A stretch of DNA of 17,076 nucleotides from Cyanobacteria bacterium HKST-UBA02 (GCA_020431945.1 JAGQHH010000536.1:1-17076), one strand, 5' to 3'; positions 1 through 7,505 are shown, numbered from the stretch's first letter. A program made the numbers and translations. The notes: generated from the letters alone by a model not told the origin.

Positions 1-528
1 GCCGGCGCCAGAGTGATCGATGCGCTATTCAACGAGTTCGAGGACTGGAGCGTCGAGGACAGGAAGAAAGCTCTTTCGGTCACCGGTCTTTCGGTGGAGG
101 AGGAGGGCTCGCGAAAAGCCGTAGTGCGTGGCACCCTCGAATATTTCAGTCGCGATATGCTTTCATCGATCAAGACCAGGCTGCAGTCGGCTTGTCAGAA
201 AGGCGCCGGCGGCGAGTACCGCCTGGACTTCGATTCGGATCATCCTGCCGAGATGGACCCCGCCATTGTCGATGCCGTGCGCGAGGTGAGTTTGAAACTT
301 CTGGGCGCCGATTCCGTGAAGATCTTGAAAAGAAAGACCTGGACCGAGGATTTCTCGAATTATGCTCAGGCGCTTCCGGCAGCACTCTTGCTGCTCGGCA
401 CCGGCGCCACCGGCAAGCCGCGCATAGCTCATACGGGAGGCTTCGACATCGATGAGTCTCACCTGCACTCCGGCGCCGCCATCCTGACTGAGTCCGCTTT
501 ATCAATCTTGAGGAAGTTGAGTAAATAA
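1..528 (+). CDS. M20D-family metal-dependent amidohydrolase/peptidase, C-terminal part (5' end outside the window)
   Basis: Enzymes of this family hydrolyse N-acyl amino acids, or conjugates such as hippurate and indole-acetyl amino acids, using two metal ions in the cytoplasm. The frame is open to the first base of the window, so the GTG at 13 is an internal codon and only about 175 of an expected ~400 residues are present. Visible family marks are the end of the dimerisation lobe (VRGTLEYFSRD, followed by helices) and the return to the catalytic lobe. There TEDFSNYAQALP matches the family's EDF motif, which carries a metal-ligand Glu. LLLGTG and then AHTGGFDIDE match the family's C-terminal metal-binding 'lHsp.Fd.dE' segment. 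Substrate cannot be told. The gene ends at TAA and is followed by a strong hairpin. A plain carboxypeptidase of another M20 clan branch is the main alternative. Confidence 0.85.
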   Translation, partial: AGARVIDALFNEFEDWSVEDRKKALSVTGLSVEEEGSRKAVVRGTLEYFSRDMLSSIKTRLQSACQKGAGGEYRLDFDSDHPAEMDPAIVDAVREVSLKLLGADSVKILKRKTWTEDFSNYAQALPAALLLLGTGATGKPRIAHTGGFDIDESHLHSGAAILTESALSILRKLSK

Positions 529-546
529 CTCGAATACCTGAAAAGG

Positions 547-580
547 TCAGGCACCCGGTCGACGATTACCGGATGCCTGA
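547..580. terminator. Hairpin between convergent genes, probable bidirectional terminator
   Basis: The left arm 547-559 (TCAGGCACCCGGT) pairs with the right arm 568-580 (ACCGGATGCCTGA), giving a 13-bp stem with one mismatch and an 8-nt loop. An A-rich run (541-544) lies before it and TATTT after it. It sits 19 bp after the stop of the amidohydrolase and 68 bp past the stop of the opposite-strand gene, so it can serve both. The T tracts are short, so efficiency is uncertain. Confidence 0.65.
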
Positions 581-647
581 TATTTGGTCGGGGAGTGAAA
601 ACCAGATGACTTGATGCTTGATTGTTTCTAGAAGATTTCTCCCTGCT

Positions 648-1826
648 TCATGCCGCCACGATCATGTCGGCGGTCGCAACTACGGTTGCCGGTTCCGGAG
701 TCGCTTTGCGGTGCGCCGCCAGGAAGTCCAGAGCCTGCTCGTAAGAGATGTCGCCGGACTGGATCTTGCGAAGGCAGCTGAGACCATCGCGCGACTGGAT
801 GGCTGTCACCACACCACGAGTGATGAGGGCTTCCGCCACGGTCTGCTCGAAGTCCACTATCTGGGCAGCGGCGTCGCGCAGGAGGCGCTCTTCGATGACA
901 CCGGCGGCTCTCAGGAGTGTGACGATCTGGTCGAGCACGTCGAGCTCGGCGAGGATCTGCTCCAGAGGCACTTTCAAGGTGCTCACCAGTTTGAGCAGGC
1001 GCACCGCCCGGGCTCTGGTGAACATCGGCGTGGTAGCGAACATCTTCTGAATCTGGATGACGGCTTCTACCACCAGTAGTGGTGCCAGGTTGTATTCGAT
1101 CAGGAGCTTGCCGTAGTTGGTATCATTCTCGGTGCCGAGCTCGGTGATCACCAGGCTGTCCTGATAGCTGATCAGTCCTGCATCGACGAGGAGCTCGCCC
1201 ATGCGGGGATGCTTGTTGTCGTTCTTGGGAACATAGCCGATCTCGTTGAGAGCTTTCTCCAGGGGAGTCTTGTCGGCGTGCATGGACTGCAACACGCGGA
1301 CCGAATCTAAAAAAGTGATGCGGGAGTCGCGAAGGAGGATCTGCAGGTTCAAACATACCAGATGAAGCTGCTCGGTGAGGAGTTCGAGGGAAACGAGAGC
1401 GCGACCTATGGGCAAGCCGGTGCTCTGCGAGTGCTTGATGGCGCAGCGCAGCCCGCTCTCGTCAACGACTCCTGCTGCCAGCACCAGTTTGCCGAGTCGG
1501 CTGAGGGGACCGAGGCTGCGGCCGATGCCGTTTAGTTTGTAAGCTTCATCGATGGATACTTGATGGACATGGGAAAAGCGCAGGAGCTCACGAGCCAGCT
1601 TGGCGTCGATGGAGCCGTCGCGGATCGAGCTCTGGGTCTGCACGGCGCAGTTTATGTCCAGGTCGCTGACATGGCCCGACATGACCAGGACGCGGCCGAT
1701 AGGCATGGCAGCCCGCTTGGCGATGGACAGACCATGAGTGAGAACTTCCGGGGAGATGATACCGGCCTCGAGCAGAAGCTCGCCGAGCCGGTATCGAATG
1801 GACGTACAGCGTTTCGCAAAGCGCAT
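648..1826 (-). CDS. Protein of four tandem GspE/PilB N-terminal-like (MshEN-like) repeats, no ATPase domain
   Basis: The 392-residue protein is almost entirely four ~97-residue repeats beginning near residues 14, 111, 209 and 302. The first three open with a version of LGELLLEAGIIS, then an A/G-rich helix, then PIGRxLV (NYGKLLI in the third). The fourth is degenerate (VTLLRAAGVIEERLL). This pattern resembles the N-terminal domain of type II secretion/type IV pilus ATPases, which in MshE binds c-di-GMP. No Walker A or B motif, signal peptide or membrane segment follows, so it is a stand-alone repeat protein. The start is well supported: AAAGGAG lies 6 nt before the ATG at 1826. A near-consensus promoter and a ~200-nt structured leader lie upstream. 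A regulatory or scaffold role in motility, secretion or second-messenger sensing is inference only; the c-di-GMP-contacting residues were not checked. Confidence 0.7.
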   Translation of the reverse strand: MRFAKRCTSIRYRLGELLLEAGIISPEVLTHGLSIAKRAAMPIGRVLVMSGHVSDLDINCAVQTQSSIRDGSIDAKLARELLRFSHVHQVSIDEAYKLNGIGRSLGPLSRLGKLVLAAGVVDESGLRCAIKHSQSTGLPIGRALVSLELLTEQLHLVCLNLQILLRDSRITFLDSVRVLQSMHADKTPLEKALNEIGYVPKNDNKHPRMGELLVDAGLISYQDSLVITELGTENDTNYGKLLIEYNLAPLLVVEAVIQIQKMFATTPMFTRARAVRLLKLVSTLKVPLEQILAELDVLDQIVTLLRAAGVIEERLLRDAAAQIVDFEQTVAEALITRGVVTAIQSRDGLSCLRKIQSGDISYEQALDFLAAHRKATPEPATVVATADMIVAA

Positions 1827-1869
1827 GAGATACTCCTTTGCAGAAAGTAGTAAGTAGACCCGCTTCCGT

Positions 1870-1974
1870 CAGGCAAAGCCTGCAAGCCGAAAAGTGGCTT
1901 GGAGTCCGGATATCGGATCATCAGCCAGAACACGTACAGGCAAAAGAAATATGCCTGCGGGGCCCTGTTGGCTG
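1870..1974 (-). promoter_or_regulatory. Densely structured 5' leader of the GspE-N-repeat gene (candidate cis-regulatory RNA)
   Basis: Between the promoter and the start codon, almost every base falls into a stem. Arms on the + strand are: 1922-1927/1969-1974 (CAGCCA/TGGCTG), extended by ACA/TGT and enclosing 1937-1942/1952-1957 (CAGGCA/TGCCTG); 1905-1908/1914-1917 (TCCG/CGGA); 1883-1888/1896-1901 (CAAGCC/GGCTTG); and 1870-1874/1878-1882 (CAGGC/GCCTG). The last two hairpins abut without a spacer. I cannot match this to a known riboswitch; the GEMM (c-di-GMP-I) core is not present on the minus strand. Confidence 0.45.
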
Positions 1975-2010
1975 TCTTAGATTGTTAGTAAGGTGTTTAA
2001 ATCAAAAACT

Positions 2011-2023
2011 GGGGAAAGCCCCC
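2011..2023 (-). terminator. Weak terminator-like hairpin for the 591-residue gene
   Basis: On the minus strand GGGGG-CTTT-CCCC is followed after two bases by a run of five T. It lies 44 bp beyond the stop of the gene ending at 2067 and just downstream of the promoter for the next gene, so terminating the upstream transcript is the sensible reading. The stem is only 4-5 bp. Confidence 0.35.
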
Positions 2024-2031
2024 GTGATGAG

Positions 2032-2060
2032 ATACTAAGTCCGCCCCGGGTATATGTCAA
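2032..2060 (-). promoter_or_regulatory. Sigma-70-type promoter for the GspE-N-repeat gene
   Basis: On the minus strand a perfect -35 box TTGACA (2055-2060) is separated by exactly 17 bp from the -10 box TAGTAT (2032-2037). Transcription should start near 2025, giving a leader of about 200 nt before the ATG at 1826. This is the best promoter match I see in the window. Confidence 0.75.
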
Positions 2061-2066
2061 GCGCAT

Positions 2067-3842
2067 TTAATCTTGCTCTACGGCGAAGATCCACTGCTCT
2101 GCACGCAGCAGCTCGACTACTATCTCGCGGATTTTTTCGGCGAAGAGAAACTGCTTGAGCTCGAGTTCGCTGAGGGACTCCAGGTCGAGGCTGCCGTCAT
2201 CGTTGCGCTCCGGATACTTGAGAGGACAGTTCCAGAAAGGCAGCTTGCCGGGACCGGGCTCATCGAAATCGCTGGCTTTCGGATTGAAAGGTATATTCTT
2301 ATGTGTCTTATACCAGTCATCCATTATGGTGCCCACGCGCACCAGGGCGCGCTCCACCTGGGTACTGCCGTGGTCCGAGAGGGCGCATGCCTCGGCGGTG
2401 TAGAGCTCGGGGTGCTTGTCGTGGGCGCGGTCGATGGCGGTCTCGATGGCGGTGTGCCCGCAGAAAGTGTCGGGCTTGGGACCCACGGTGATGCCGTTGA
2501 ATAGCTCCACCATTACCGATATAACGCGCTCCACCGCTGTCTTGGTGCGGCGCAGACCCTTGAGGGCCAGCCCCTGAACCTCGGGACGGATCACCTTGAA
2601 CGAGTCGGCGAAACTCTGGACCGCCGACTCGAGAGAATGGTGAATAGTCGGATCCTCGAAGATGCTCTCGGTATCGGGTCCGCGCAGCAGGGCGATCTTG
2701 GCGAAGCCTTCCGGGTGGTTGTAATTGATCGAATGATCCCCGGCGATTACCGCGTGGGCTATGCGGGCGTCGGGATTCTCCGGATGGGGCACATACCACT
2801 CTTCGATGCCGATGGTCTTCAGAAGAGTCCGCTCGCTCTCGTGGAAGTCGATGAGATTTCGAGCTTCATTGAGATGAGTGGTATTGAAAGGGTCTTTGAT
2901 TTTCTGGTAGATACCATATATGGTGCGGGGTTTTATCCCTGAGTTGCTCGGACCTTCGGGATCAAAGCGCTTGAGACGATGCTTGTGATGCAGCATGATC
3001 GCCACCACCGTCGCCATGAATTCCGGCGGAGCGATCTGGTGCTCTTTTGTGGCTCGCTCGATGCGCTCCATGCTCTTGCGGACGGTGCTCTTGCCGGCGT
3101 CAAGGAAATAAGAGAGAACCATTACCGCTGCCTGGGCGCCGTGGACGTTGTGGATGATGAAATTGCCCCGGCTCTTGATGGCGTCGGAGAAGATCGAGGC
3201 GATCAGGGCGTCTCTCGTCTCCTTCGGAGTAAGCTTGAGAATCATGGCGGCATCATAGACCTGGTCGAGCTCGGCTCGGGTGTGCTTCCAGTTCATGTTC
3301 CACTGGTAGCCGCGCTGGGTCTCGGTCTGCTCCAAGACCCAGAACATCCGGCGAACCATGGCCAGGCAGTTCCAGACCAGCTCTTTGTCTTCCCGGCTGA
3401 GAAAGTCGTCCGCGTCGATCTTCTGGAAAACGTTGGCGGCGGTGCCGTCCTTGAGAATCACCGGCACATCGATGAGGTCGGCAAAAAGCTCGGAGCGCAA
3501 CCTCTCGAGATTCTCCGGCTCGGGGAGCCGGTCCTGCCAGAGAAAGTTATTGGTGAGCCGGTTGAGATAGTCCGTGAGCTGTGGACCGCCCTGGGGGAAG
3601 GTCCCGGATTGTGTAGAGGATTGCGTAGAGGATTGCGTAGAGGATTGCGTAGAGGATTGCGTAGAGGACTGGGTCGAGGATTCTGTCGAGGGATTAGTCG
3701 ATGCATGTGCCGAAGACGCCGTCAGGGCGCCCGATGTCCCGGCGCTGCCGGATGAGGCAGCGTCCCTGCGCAGATTCACCCTTGAAGGGGATTTCTTCTT
3801 TCTGGACTCGGTCATGATCTCGAGGCAGTGCCTTAGAACCAT
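2067..3842 (-). CDS. Uncharacterised 591-residue protein with SSTQ repeat tail; possible degenerate HD-like domain
   Basis: I do not recognise this protein with confidence. The first ~85 residues are basic, then Ser/Thr/Gln-rich, including six STQS units made by a 12-bp DNA repeat, and look disordered. The remaining ~500 residues look globular and helical. His-rich segments occur in an order reminiscent of HD-domain phosphohydrolases: NVHGAQAAVMV, then VAIMLHHKHR, then AGDHSINYNHPEGFAKIALL. The hallmark His-Asp pair reads His-His here, so an HD fold, if real, would be degenerate or have altered metal binding. No signal peptide or TM segment is visible. Two starts are possible: ATG at 3842, or ATG at 3815 giving MTESRKKKSPS; neither has a strong Shine-Dalgarno. 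The gene stands alone, with the next gene downstream having its own promoter. Confidence 0.8.
   Translation of the reverse strand: MVLRHCLEIMTESRKKKSPSRVNLRRDAASSGSAGTSGALTASSAHASTNPSTESSTQSSTQSSTQSSTQSSTQSSTQSGTFPQGGPQLTDYLNRLTNNFLWQDRLPEPENLERLRSELFADLIDVPVILKDGTAANVFQKIDADDFLSREDKELVWNCLAMVRRMFWVLEQTETQRGYQWNMNWKHTRAELDQVYDAAMILKLTPKETRDALIASIFSDAIKSRGNFIIHNVHGAQAAVMVLSYFLDAGKSTVRKSMERIERATKEHQIAPPEFMATVVAIMLHHKHRLKRFDPEGPSNSGIKPRTIYGIYQKIKDPFNTTHLNEARNLIDFHESERTLLKTIGIEEWYVPHPENPDARIAHAVIAGDHSINYNHPEGFAKIALLRGPDTESIFEDPTIHHSLESAVQSFADSFKVIRPEVQGLALKGLRRTKTAVERVISVMVELFNGITVGPKPDTFCGHTAIETAIDRAHDKHPELYTAEACALSDHGSTQVERALVRVGTIMDDWYKTHKNIPFNPKASDFDEPGPGKLPFWNCPLKYPERNDDGSLDLESLSELELKQFLFAEKIREIVVELLRAEQWIFAVEQD
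3607..3690 (-). repeat. 12-bp in-frame tandem repeat (7 units) encoding SSTQ
   Basis: Seven consecutive 12-bp units, on the + strand GATTGCGTAGAG. Units 2 to 5 are identical, unit 1 differs by one base, and units 6 and 7 are diverged. Because the unit is four codons, copy-number change keeps the frame and only lengthens or shortens the Ser/Thr/Gln linker. The four identical copies suggest recent slippage expansion. Confidence 0.95.
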
Positions 3843-3859
3843 TGAATAATGGCTTTCAA

Positions 3860-3890
3860 GGGATATTCCCTGATTGATTTTCCCTCAATC
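3860..3890. repeat. Pair of small inverted repeats between divergent genes
   Basis: The 241-bp gap between the divergent genes starting at 3842 (-) and 4084 (+) holds a palindrome GGGATATTCCC (3860-3870) and, two bases on, GATTGA/TCAATC (3872-3877 and 3885-3890) around a 7-nt loop. They lie just upstream of the minus-strand start and could be an operator or leader hairpins. I see no convincing promoter boxes in the gap for either gene. Confidence 0.3.
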
Positions 3891-4083
3891 GTTACCTCTT
3901 TGATCATAACCCTTTCTCATACTCTAGATTCAGTCACAGGCGCGTCTTCCGGCGATCCGTCCGGGATCGGGTATAGCTTGCCTTGCCGCAGCACGCCTGA
4001 ATTTGCCTTCATCACTCTGGAAATCGCGAGCCCATCGGGTTTAGAATCAGGGCCCATGTTCAAATGATCGAGGTTGTAAAGCA

Positions 4084-4875
4084 ATGAAGGGATATCTGGC
4101 GGTAGCACTGGCGCTCACTTTCACCCTGGGGGCTCCGGTCCTGGCGGCCGATGGCGGCGACTCAGACAAGGGCGCCAAAGGCGCTAAGGCAGCCGCAGCC
4201 GACAAATCGGCAGCATCCGGCAATTCCGCTGAGTCCGACAAGAAGACCACCGCCAAGAAAGCCGATGCCGGTAAAGGCAAGAAAAAGGTCGTGATTCCCG
4301 AGCAGAAGATGCCCGAGCATTTCAAAGAAGCGCTCCTGTACCAGAGCATGAACATGGTCGGTCAGGCGATTCCGGAGTATGAGAAAGCTCTGAAAGCCGA
4401 TCCGAAATTCGTATCGTCATACAACAATCTCGCCCAGTGCCTCATTACGCGTGACGAGAAAGGCGACCGCCAGCGTGCGCATCAGCTCCTGGACAAAGCA
4501 ATCGAGCTCGAGCCAGACAATGTAGGCTCCTATCACGGCAAGGCTCTGCTCAGCGAGAAGGATAAGAACTTCAAGGACGCCGAATCCAACTATCGCAAGA
4601 TCCTCGAAATCCAGCCCCTCAACATGGCGGCGGTGCAAAACCTCTCCGAATTGCTTTATCGCGAAGGCAAGAAGAAGGAAGCGCGTCAGGTGCTCGAAGA
4701 TGTCCTGGCACTGAATCCGCCCGAAGAGCACGAGAAGATCTACAAAGAAGCTCTCTCCAACCTGGACAATCCCGGCAAAGCCAAAAGCAGTAAAGCAAGC
4801 TCGTCTACCAAGAAGAGCTCCAACAAATCCAGCAAGTCTTCCAGCGGAAAAGCCAGCGGCAAGTCCGCTAAGTAG
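4084..4875 (+). CDS. Exported TPR protein with lysine/serine-rich flanks
   Basis: The 263-residue protein starts with a clear Sec signal peptide (MKGYLAVALALTFTLGAPVLA, cleavage near residue 21). A ~50-residue Ala/Lys/Asp-rich linker follows, then about four TPR units spanning residues ~78-220. Typical TPR positions are visible, as in AIPEYEKALKADPKF, AHQLLDKAIELEPDN and AESNYRKILEIQPLN. The last ~30 residues are nearly all Ser, Lys and Gly, and would be flexible and strongly positive. TPRs bind peptides or proteins, so a periplasmic or surface scaffold is likely; the basic tail could contact cell-wall polymers or nucleic acid. A GAGG sits about 10 nt before the ATG. No partner gene is adjacent; the neighbour on the right is convergent. 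Confidence 0.88.
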   Translation: MKGYLAVALALTFTLGAPVLAADGGDSDKGAKGAKAAAADKSAASGNSAESDKKTTAKKADAGKGKKKVVIPEQKMPEHFKEALLYQSMNMVGQAIPEYEKALKADPKFVSSYNNLAQCLITRDEKGDRQRAHQLLDKAIELEPDNVGSYHGKALLSEKDKNFKDAESNYRKILEIQPLNMAAVQNLSELLYREGKKKEARQVLEDVLALNPPEEHEKIYKEALSNLDNPGKAKSSKASSSTKKSSNKSSKSSSGKASGKSAK

Positions 4876-4918
4876 ATAACAAAGGCTCCATCTGCTTGTC
4901 GCGATGGCGTGAACGGGT

Positions 4919-5659
4919 TCAGAAGCCTGTCTCTGTTCGCTCGTAGTATCGCCAGGCGTCTTGGGCCTGCAATTCTTTCAGTTGCGTCATATACTCGTGG
5001 AGCTGCTCGAGAGAATCCGCCATTTTGTCGGCGTCCAGATATTGCGTGCCCACGAAGGGAACGTTCCAGACTGTGCCATCATCCCTTTTGACCCCAATAA
5101 AATGAGAGCAGCCAGGAATCTCTGCTATCGCACGATATTCCGGCGCATATTTGTCAATCTCGAATTCTCTGACTTTGTCGGGAATCTGATCCTCGGTCCA
5201 GAATTCAGCATCAAGAGCGGCAGCTGCAAAATCGGGAATGCTGTCCAATTGCTCAAAAGCCTTTTCCATTTCTGGATCCGGTTCTTTGCCCAGCATAGTG
5301 ACCAGTTCTGCAAAGGAGCGACCGAGGAGGTAAAGCTCGTCCAGGTCGGTCCAGATAGCAGGTAGTGAAGCTACCCATGGCGGCTCCTTTCTCATATCGA
5401 GGAGGATTATCTCGCCTTCACCACTGGTGCCGATTTCGATGAATCCGGGTGGGATCTCGTAGGACTCTCCGTGGATACCGGCAATGACATCTTTCGCTGA
5501 TCTGAGGTCAACATTGTAGGGCATTATCGGGATCCCTTCCTCGTAACCATCAGAGTGCAAGAGAAAGTCCAGGTAATCCCGTGGCAGCCGTCCTTCAGTG
5601 AGGCTATCCAACTCCTCTATGTGCTCCGGCGGAGCCGGCTTGTTCTGTGGGGTGATCAT
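4919..5659 (-). CDS. SMI1/KNR4 (SUKH) family protein, possible immunity protein
   Basis: The N-terminal ~130 of 246 residues show the SUKH pattern. A helix with EELDSLTEGRLPRDYLDFLLHS corresponds to the family's 'lP.dyr.fl...nGg'. Later come a strand with GFIEIGTSGEGEIILLDMR and an Ala/Leu helix with LLGRSFAELV ('..sf.e.l'). The C-terminal half (residues ~130-246) is acidic and not recognised. In bacteria many SUKH proteins are immunity proteins against polymorphic or contact-dependent toxins, while others have housekeeping roles. No toxin gene is next to it here, so it may be an orphan immunity or a regulatory protein. There is no signal peptide, so it should be cytosolic. AAGGGAA lies very close to the ATG. 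The 114-bp repeat element lies upstream. Confidence 0.72.
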   Translation of the reverse strand: MITPQNKPAPPEHIEELDSLTEGRLPRDYLDFLLHSDGYEEGIPIMPYNVDLRSAKDVIAGIHGESYEIPPGFIEIGTSGEGEIILLDMRKEPPWVASLPAIWTDLDELYLLGRSFAELVTMLGKEPDPEMEKAFEQLDSIPDFAAAALDAEFWTEDQIPDKVREFEIDKYAPEYRAIAEIPGCSHFIGVKRDDGTVWNVPFVGTQYLDADKMADSLEQLHEYMTQLKELQAQDAWRYYERTETGF

Positions 5660-5731
5660 TTCCCTTGTCCCGCAGGGACCGCCTCGTATTCTCCCACACC
5701 TCGAACAGCATAGAGTGGACTAGGGCATCGC

Positions 5732-5845
5732 ATATGACTGTGGGATCAAGAAAATTTTCGAAAAGATGATCTGAGAGGCATTCGGCAGAGGAAAAATGAC
5801 TGTGAGGACAAGTTTTTTCCGAAAAACATGATCTGACAGTCATAT
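5732..5845. repeat. 114-bp element with perfect 10-bp inverted ends and two internal 44-bp direct repeats
   Basis: The ends ATATGACTGT (5732-5741) and ACAGTCATAT (5836-5845) are exact inverted repeats. Inside, 5734-5777 and 5796-5839 are aligned direct repeats (about 31 of 44 bases equal). Their outer blocks ATGACTGTG and ATGATCTGA are fully conserved, and an A/T-rich core differs (TTTTCGAAAA against TTTTTTCCGAAAAA). A further hairpin GATCTGA/TCAGATC spans 5830-5851. The element fills much of the 256-bp gap between the MscS and SUKH genes. I see no target-site duplication at its edges. It could be a MITE-like relic, a twin operator or a structured leader of the SUKH gene. Confidence 0.7.
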
Positions 5846-5915
5846 CAGATCGAGCGCGTGGACTTACTCTCGGTAGTGCGGACCCGGAGCGCGGGCTTGG
5901 GAGTAATTGGTGGGG

Positions 5916-7505
5916 TCAGGATTTGGGGACGGTGCTGGGGTTGCCGTTGCGCATGCTGCGATATTCGGGGGAGAGGATCTCGATGTCGGCTTCTCTGAAG
6001 ACGTCCTGGATGTTCTGGTGCAGCTTCGAGTAGGAGACAGCCATGACGCCGGCGTTCTGGGTGTAAGCATTGAGCTGGTAAGCCACATGATGGTCGTTGA
6101 GGCTTGTTTGCAGGACGAAGGGCTCGGGCTCCGAGGCGATGTCGTCGGTGCGGCGGGCGGCTTCAATAAGTAGCTCGTGGGCTTTGCGCCAGGGGACGTC
6201 GTAGCCGAGGGTGACCTCGGTGTGGAGGATCAAGCCGGGGCTGGTGCCGGAGGCGCTGTAGTTGATGATGTGGCTGCCCAGGACCATGCCGTTGGGTATG
6301 GTGATGTATTCCTGCTTGATGGTGCGTACCCTCGTGGCAAGAAGAGATCGCTGGACGACATCGCCGACGGTATCAGCGATTTTTACCCGATCGTTGAGTC
6401 GGAAGGCGCCGGTATAGGTGAGAAACACCCCTGATATGATGTGTGCCACCGCCCCGGACGAGCCGAGCGAGACGAGAACGCCGAGAAAAATCGCAACTTG
6501 CTGGAAAGCCGGGGAGCCGGATCCGGGCAGGTACGGAAAAGCGAGCATGGCGGCGAAGACTGCGATCAAGAACTTGAGGATATTGGCAGTCGGTCCCACC
6601 CATTCAGGCTCGAATCCGGGAAGCGAAAGGGTCCCTGACTCCATCTGGGTGGCGAGGAATTTGACGAATTTGAGGACATAGCGTGTGAGAAGAACAATCA
6701 CGACCAGGAAAAAGAGATTGGGGACATAGCCCAGGATTGCGGGGACGACGACATTGGCGGCAGCGTTGTAGATCTGGTCTTTGAGCTCTCTTGCCAGGTG
6801 CTCGGTTTGTGGGAAGAGCCCCAGAGCAGTGATCAGATACGAGATGACCAGGATCCAGACGATGACGGTGCGAGCGAGTTTGACTATGCCGACTAGAATC
6901 GCGTATATCGTCTCTTCGCGGAGAAGCTCCAGCTCTTGCAGTCTTATAGTCCGGATGTATTTGCCGCGCCAGCGGTTGAGGGTGTTGCGCACTTTGCCGG
7001 CGATGAAGAATGTGACGATCAGGGTCACGATCAGACCGCCTGTGGCGATGCCTGTGTTGATCAGGCTGGCCATGAGATTCTCCGGGGCGTGCTCGCGCTG
7101 GATGCGACCGGCAAGGCTTGTCTTGATCCGTTCGGCATAAGTCGCTGCGAGTTTCTGCCTGGTCACCCCGGCGAGGTTGGCGTCGCCTTCGGTGACGGTC
7201 ATGATGTGGTGATCGCCCAGAACAATCTCTGTACAACCGTCCTGCTCGACGGTGGCTACTGTCGATGGATGTGCCTTTTTGTCTTCGGCGAGTTGTTTGA
7301 TTGTTGTGCGGACGCGCTCCGCCCGGGAGCGGGCACTGATCGGTCCAAGGCTCGACTCGATGGAGAAGAGTCGATTGCCGTCGAGACTGACCACTCCATA
7401 GCTCGTCTCATCGGCTGACTGCTGGCTGTCCTGCGCGAATGCAGCAAGGGGATTCAAAAACAGAATCGCTACGGTCAGTAAAAATAATTGCGCGGATCTT
7501 CTCAT
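5916..7505 (-). CDS. MscS-family small-conductance mechanosensitive channel
   Basis: A membrane channel that opens on hypo-osmotic stress and releases ions and small solutes. From the chosen ATG at 7505 the protein is 529 residues. It begins MRRSAQLFLLTVAILFLNPLAAFAQ, a signal peptide, followed by a ~120-residue periplasmic domain. Several TM helices follow, then the MscS pore helix and beta domain: GSSGAVAHIISGVFLTYTGAF with the Gly/Ala/Ser packing of the pore, then RLNDRVKIADTVGDV, RVRTIKQEYITIPNGMVL and INYS. A C-terminal alpha/beta domain ends the protein. An in-frame ATG at 7547 would add 14 residues in front of the signal peptide, which is less likely; a GAGAG lies about 8 nt before the chosen start. 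It is larger than E. coli MscS (286 residues) and belongs to the exported-N-terminus group. Confidence 0.92.
   Translation of the reverse strand: MRRSAQLFLLTVAILFLNPLAAFAQDSQQSADETSYGVVSLDGNRLFSIESSLGPISARSRAERVRTTIKQLAEDKKAHPSTVATVEQDGCTEIVLGDHHIMTVTEGDANLAGVTRQKLAATYAERIKTSLAGRIQREHAPENLMASLINTGIATGGLIVTLIVTFFIAGKVRNTLNRWRGKYIRTIRLQELELLREETIYAILVGIVKLARTVIVWILVISYLITALGLFPQTEHLARELKDQIYNAAANVVVPAILGYVPNLFFLVVIVLLTRYVLKFVKFLATQMESGTLSLPGFEPEWVGPTANILKFLIAVFAAMLAFPYLPGSGSPAFQQVAIFLGVLVSLGSSGAVAHIISGVFLTYTGAFRLNDRVKIADTVGDVVQRSLLATRVRTIKQEYITIPNGMVLGSHIINYSASGTSPGLILHTEVTLGYDVPWRKAHELLIEAARRTDDIASEPEPFVLQTSLNDHHVAYQLNAYTQNAGVMAVSYSKLHQNIQDVFREADIEILSPEYRSMRNGNPSTVPKS

Noticed and set aside
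1865..1885. TGACGGAAGCGGG on the minus strand resembling part of the glnA/downstream-peptide (glutamine) riboswitch
   Set aside because: Only a short string agrees; the paired outer segments of that riboswitch are not found.
1870..1917. Resemblance of the plus strand (GGCAAAGCC, CGAAAAG) to a c-di-GMP-I (GEMM) riboswitch
   Set aside because: The similarity is on the strand opposite to the gene it would control and the rest of the GEMM core is missing.
3849..4067. Plus-strand 72-residue frame in the gap before the exported TPR gene
   Set aside because: No ribosome binding site, poor codon pattern, and it covers the inverted repeats and the promoter space of two divergent genes.
5604..5843. 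Minus-strand 79-residue frame upstream of the SUKH gene
   Set aside because: It overlaps the SUKH start in another frame, is largely made of the 114-bp repeat element, and has no recognisable protein features.
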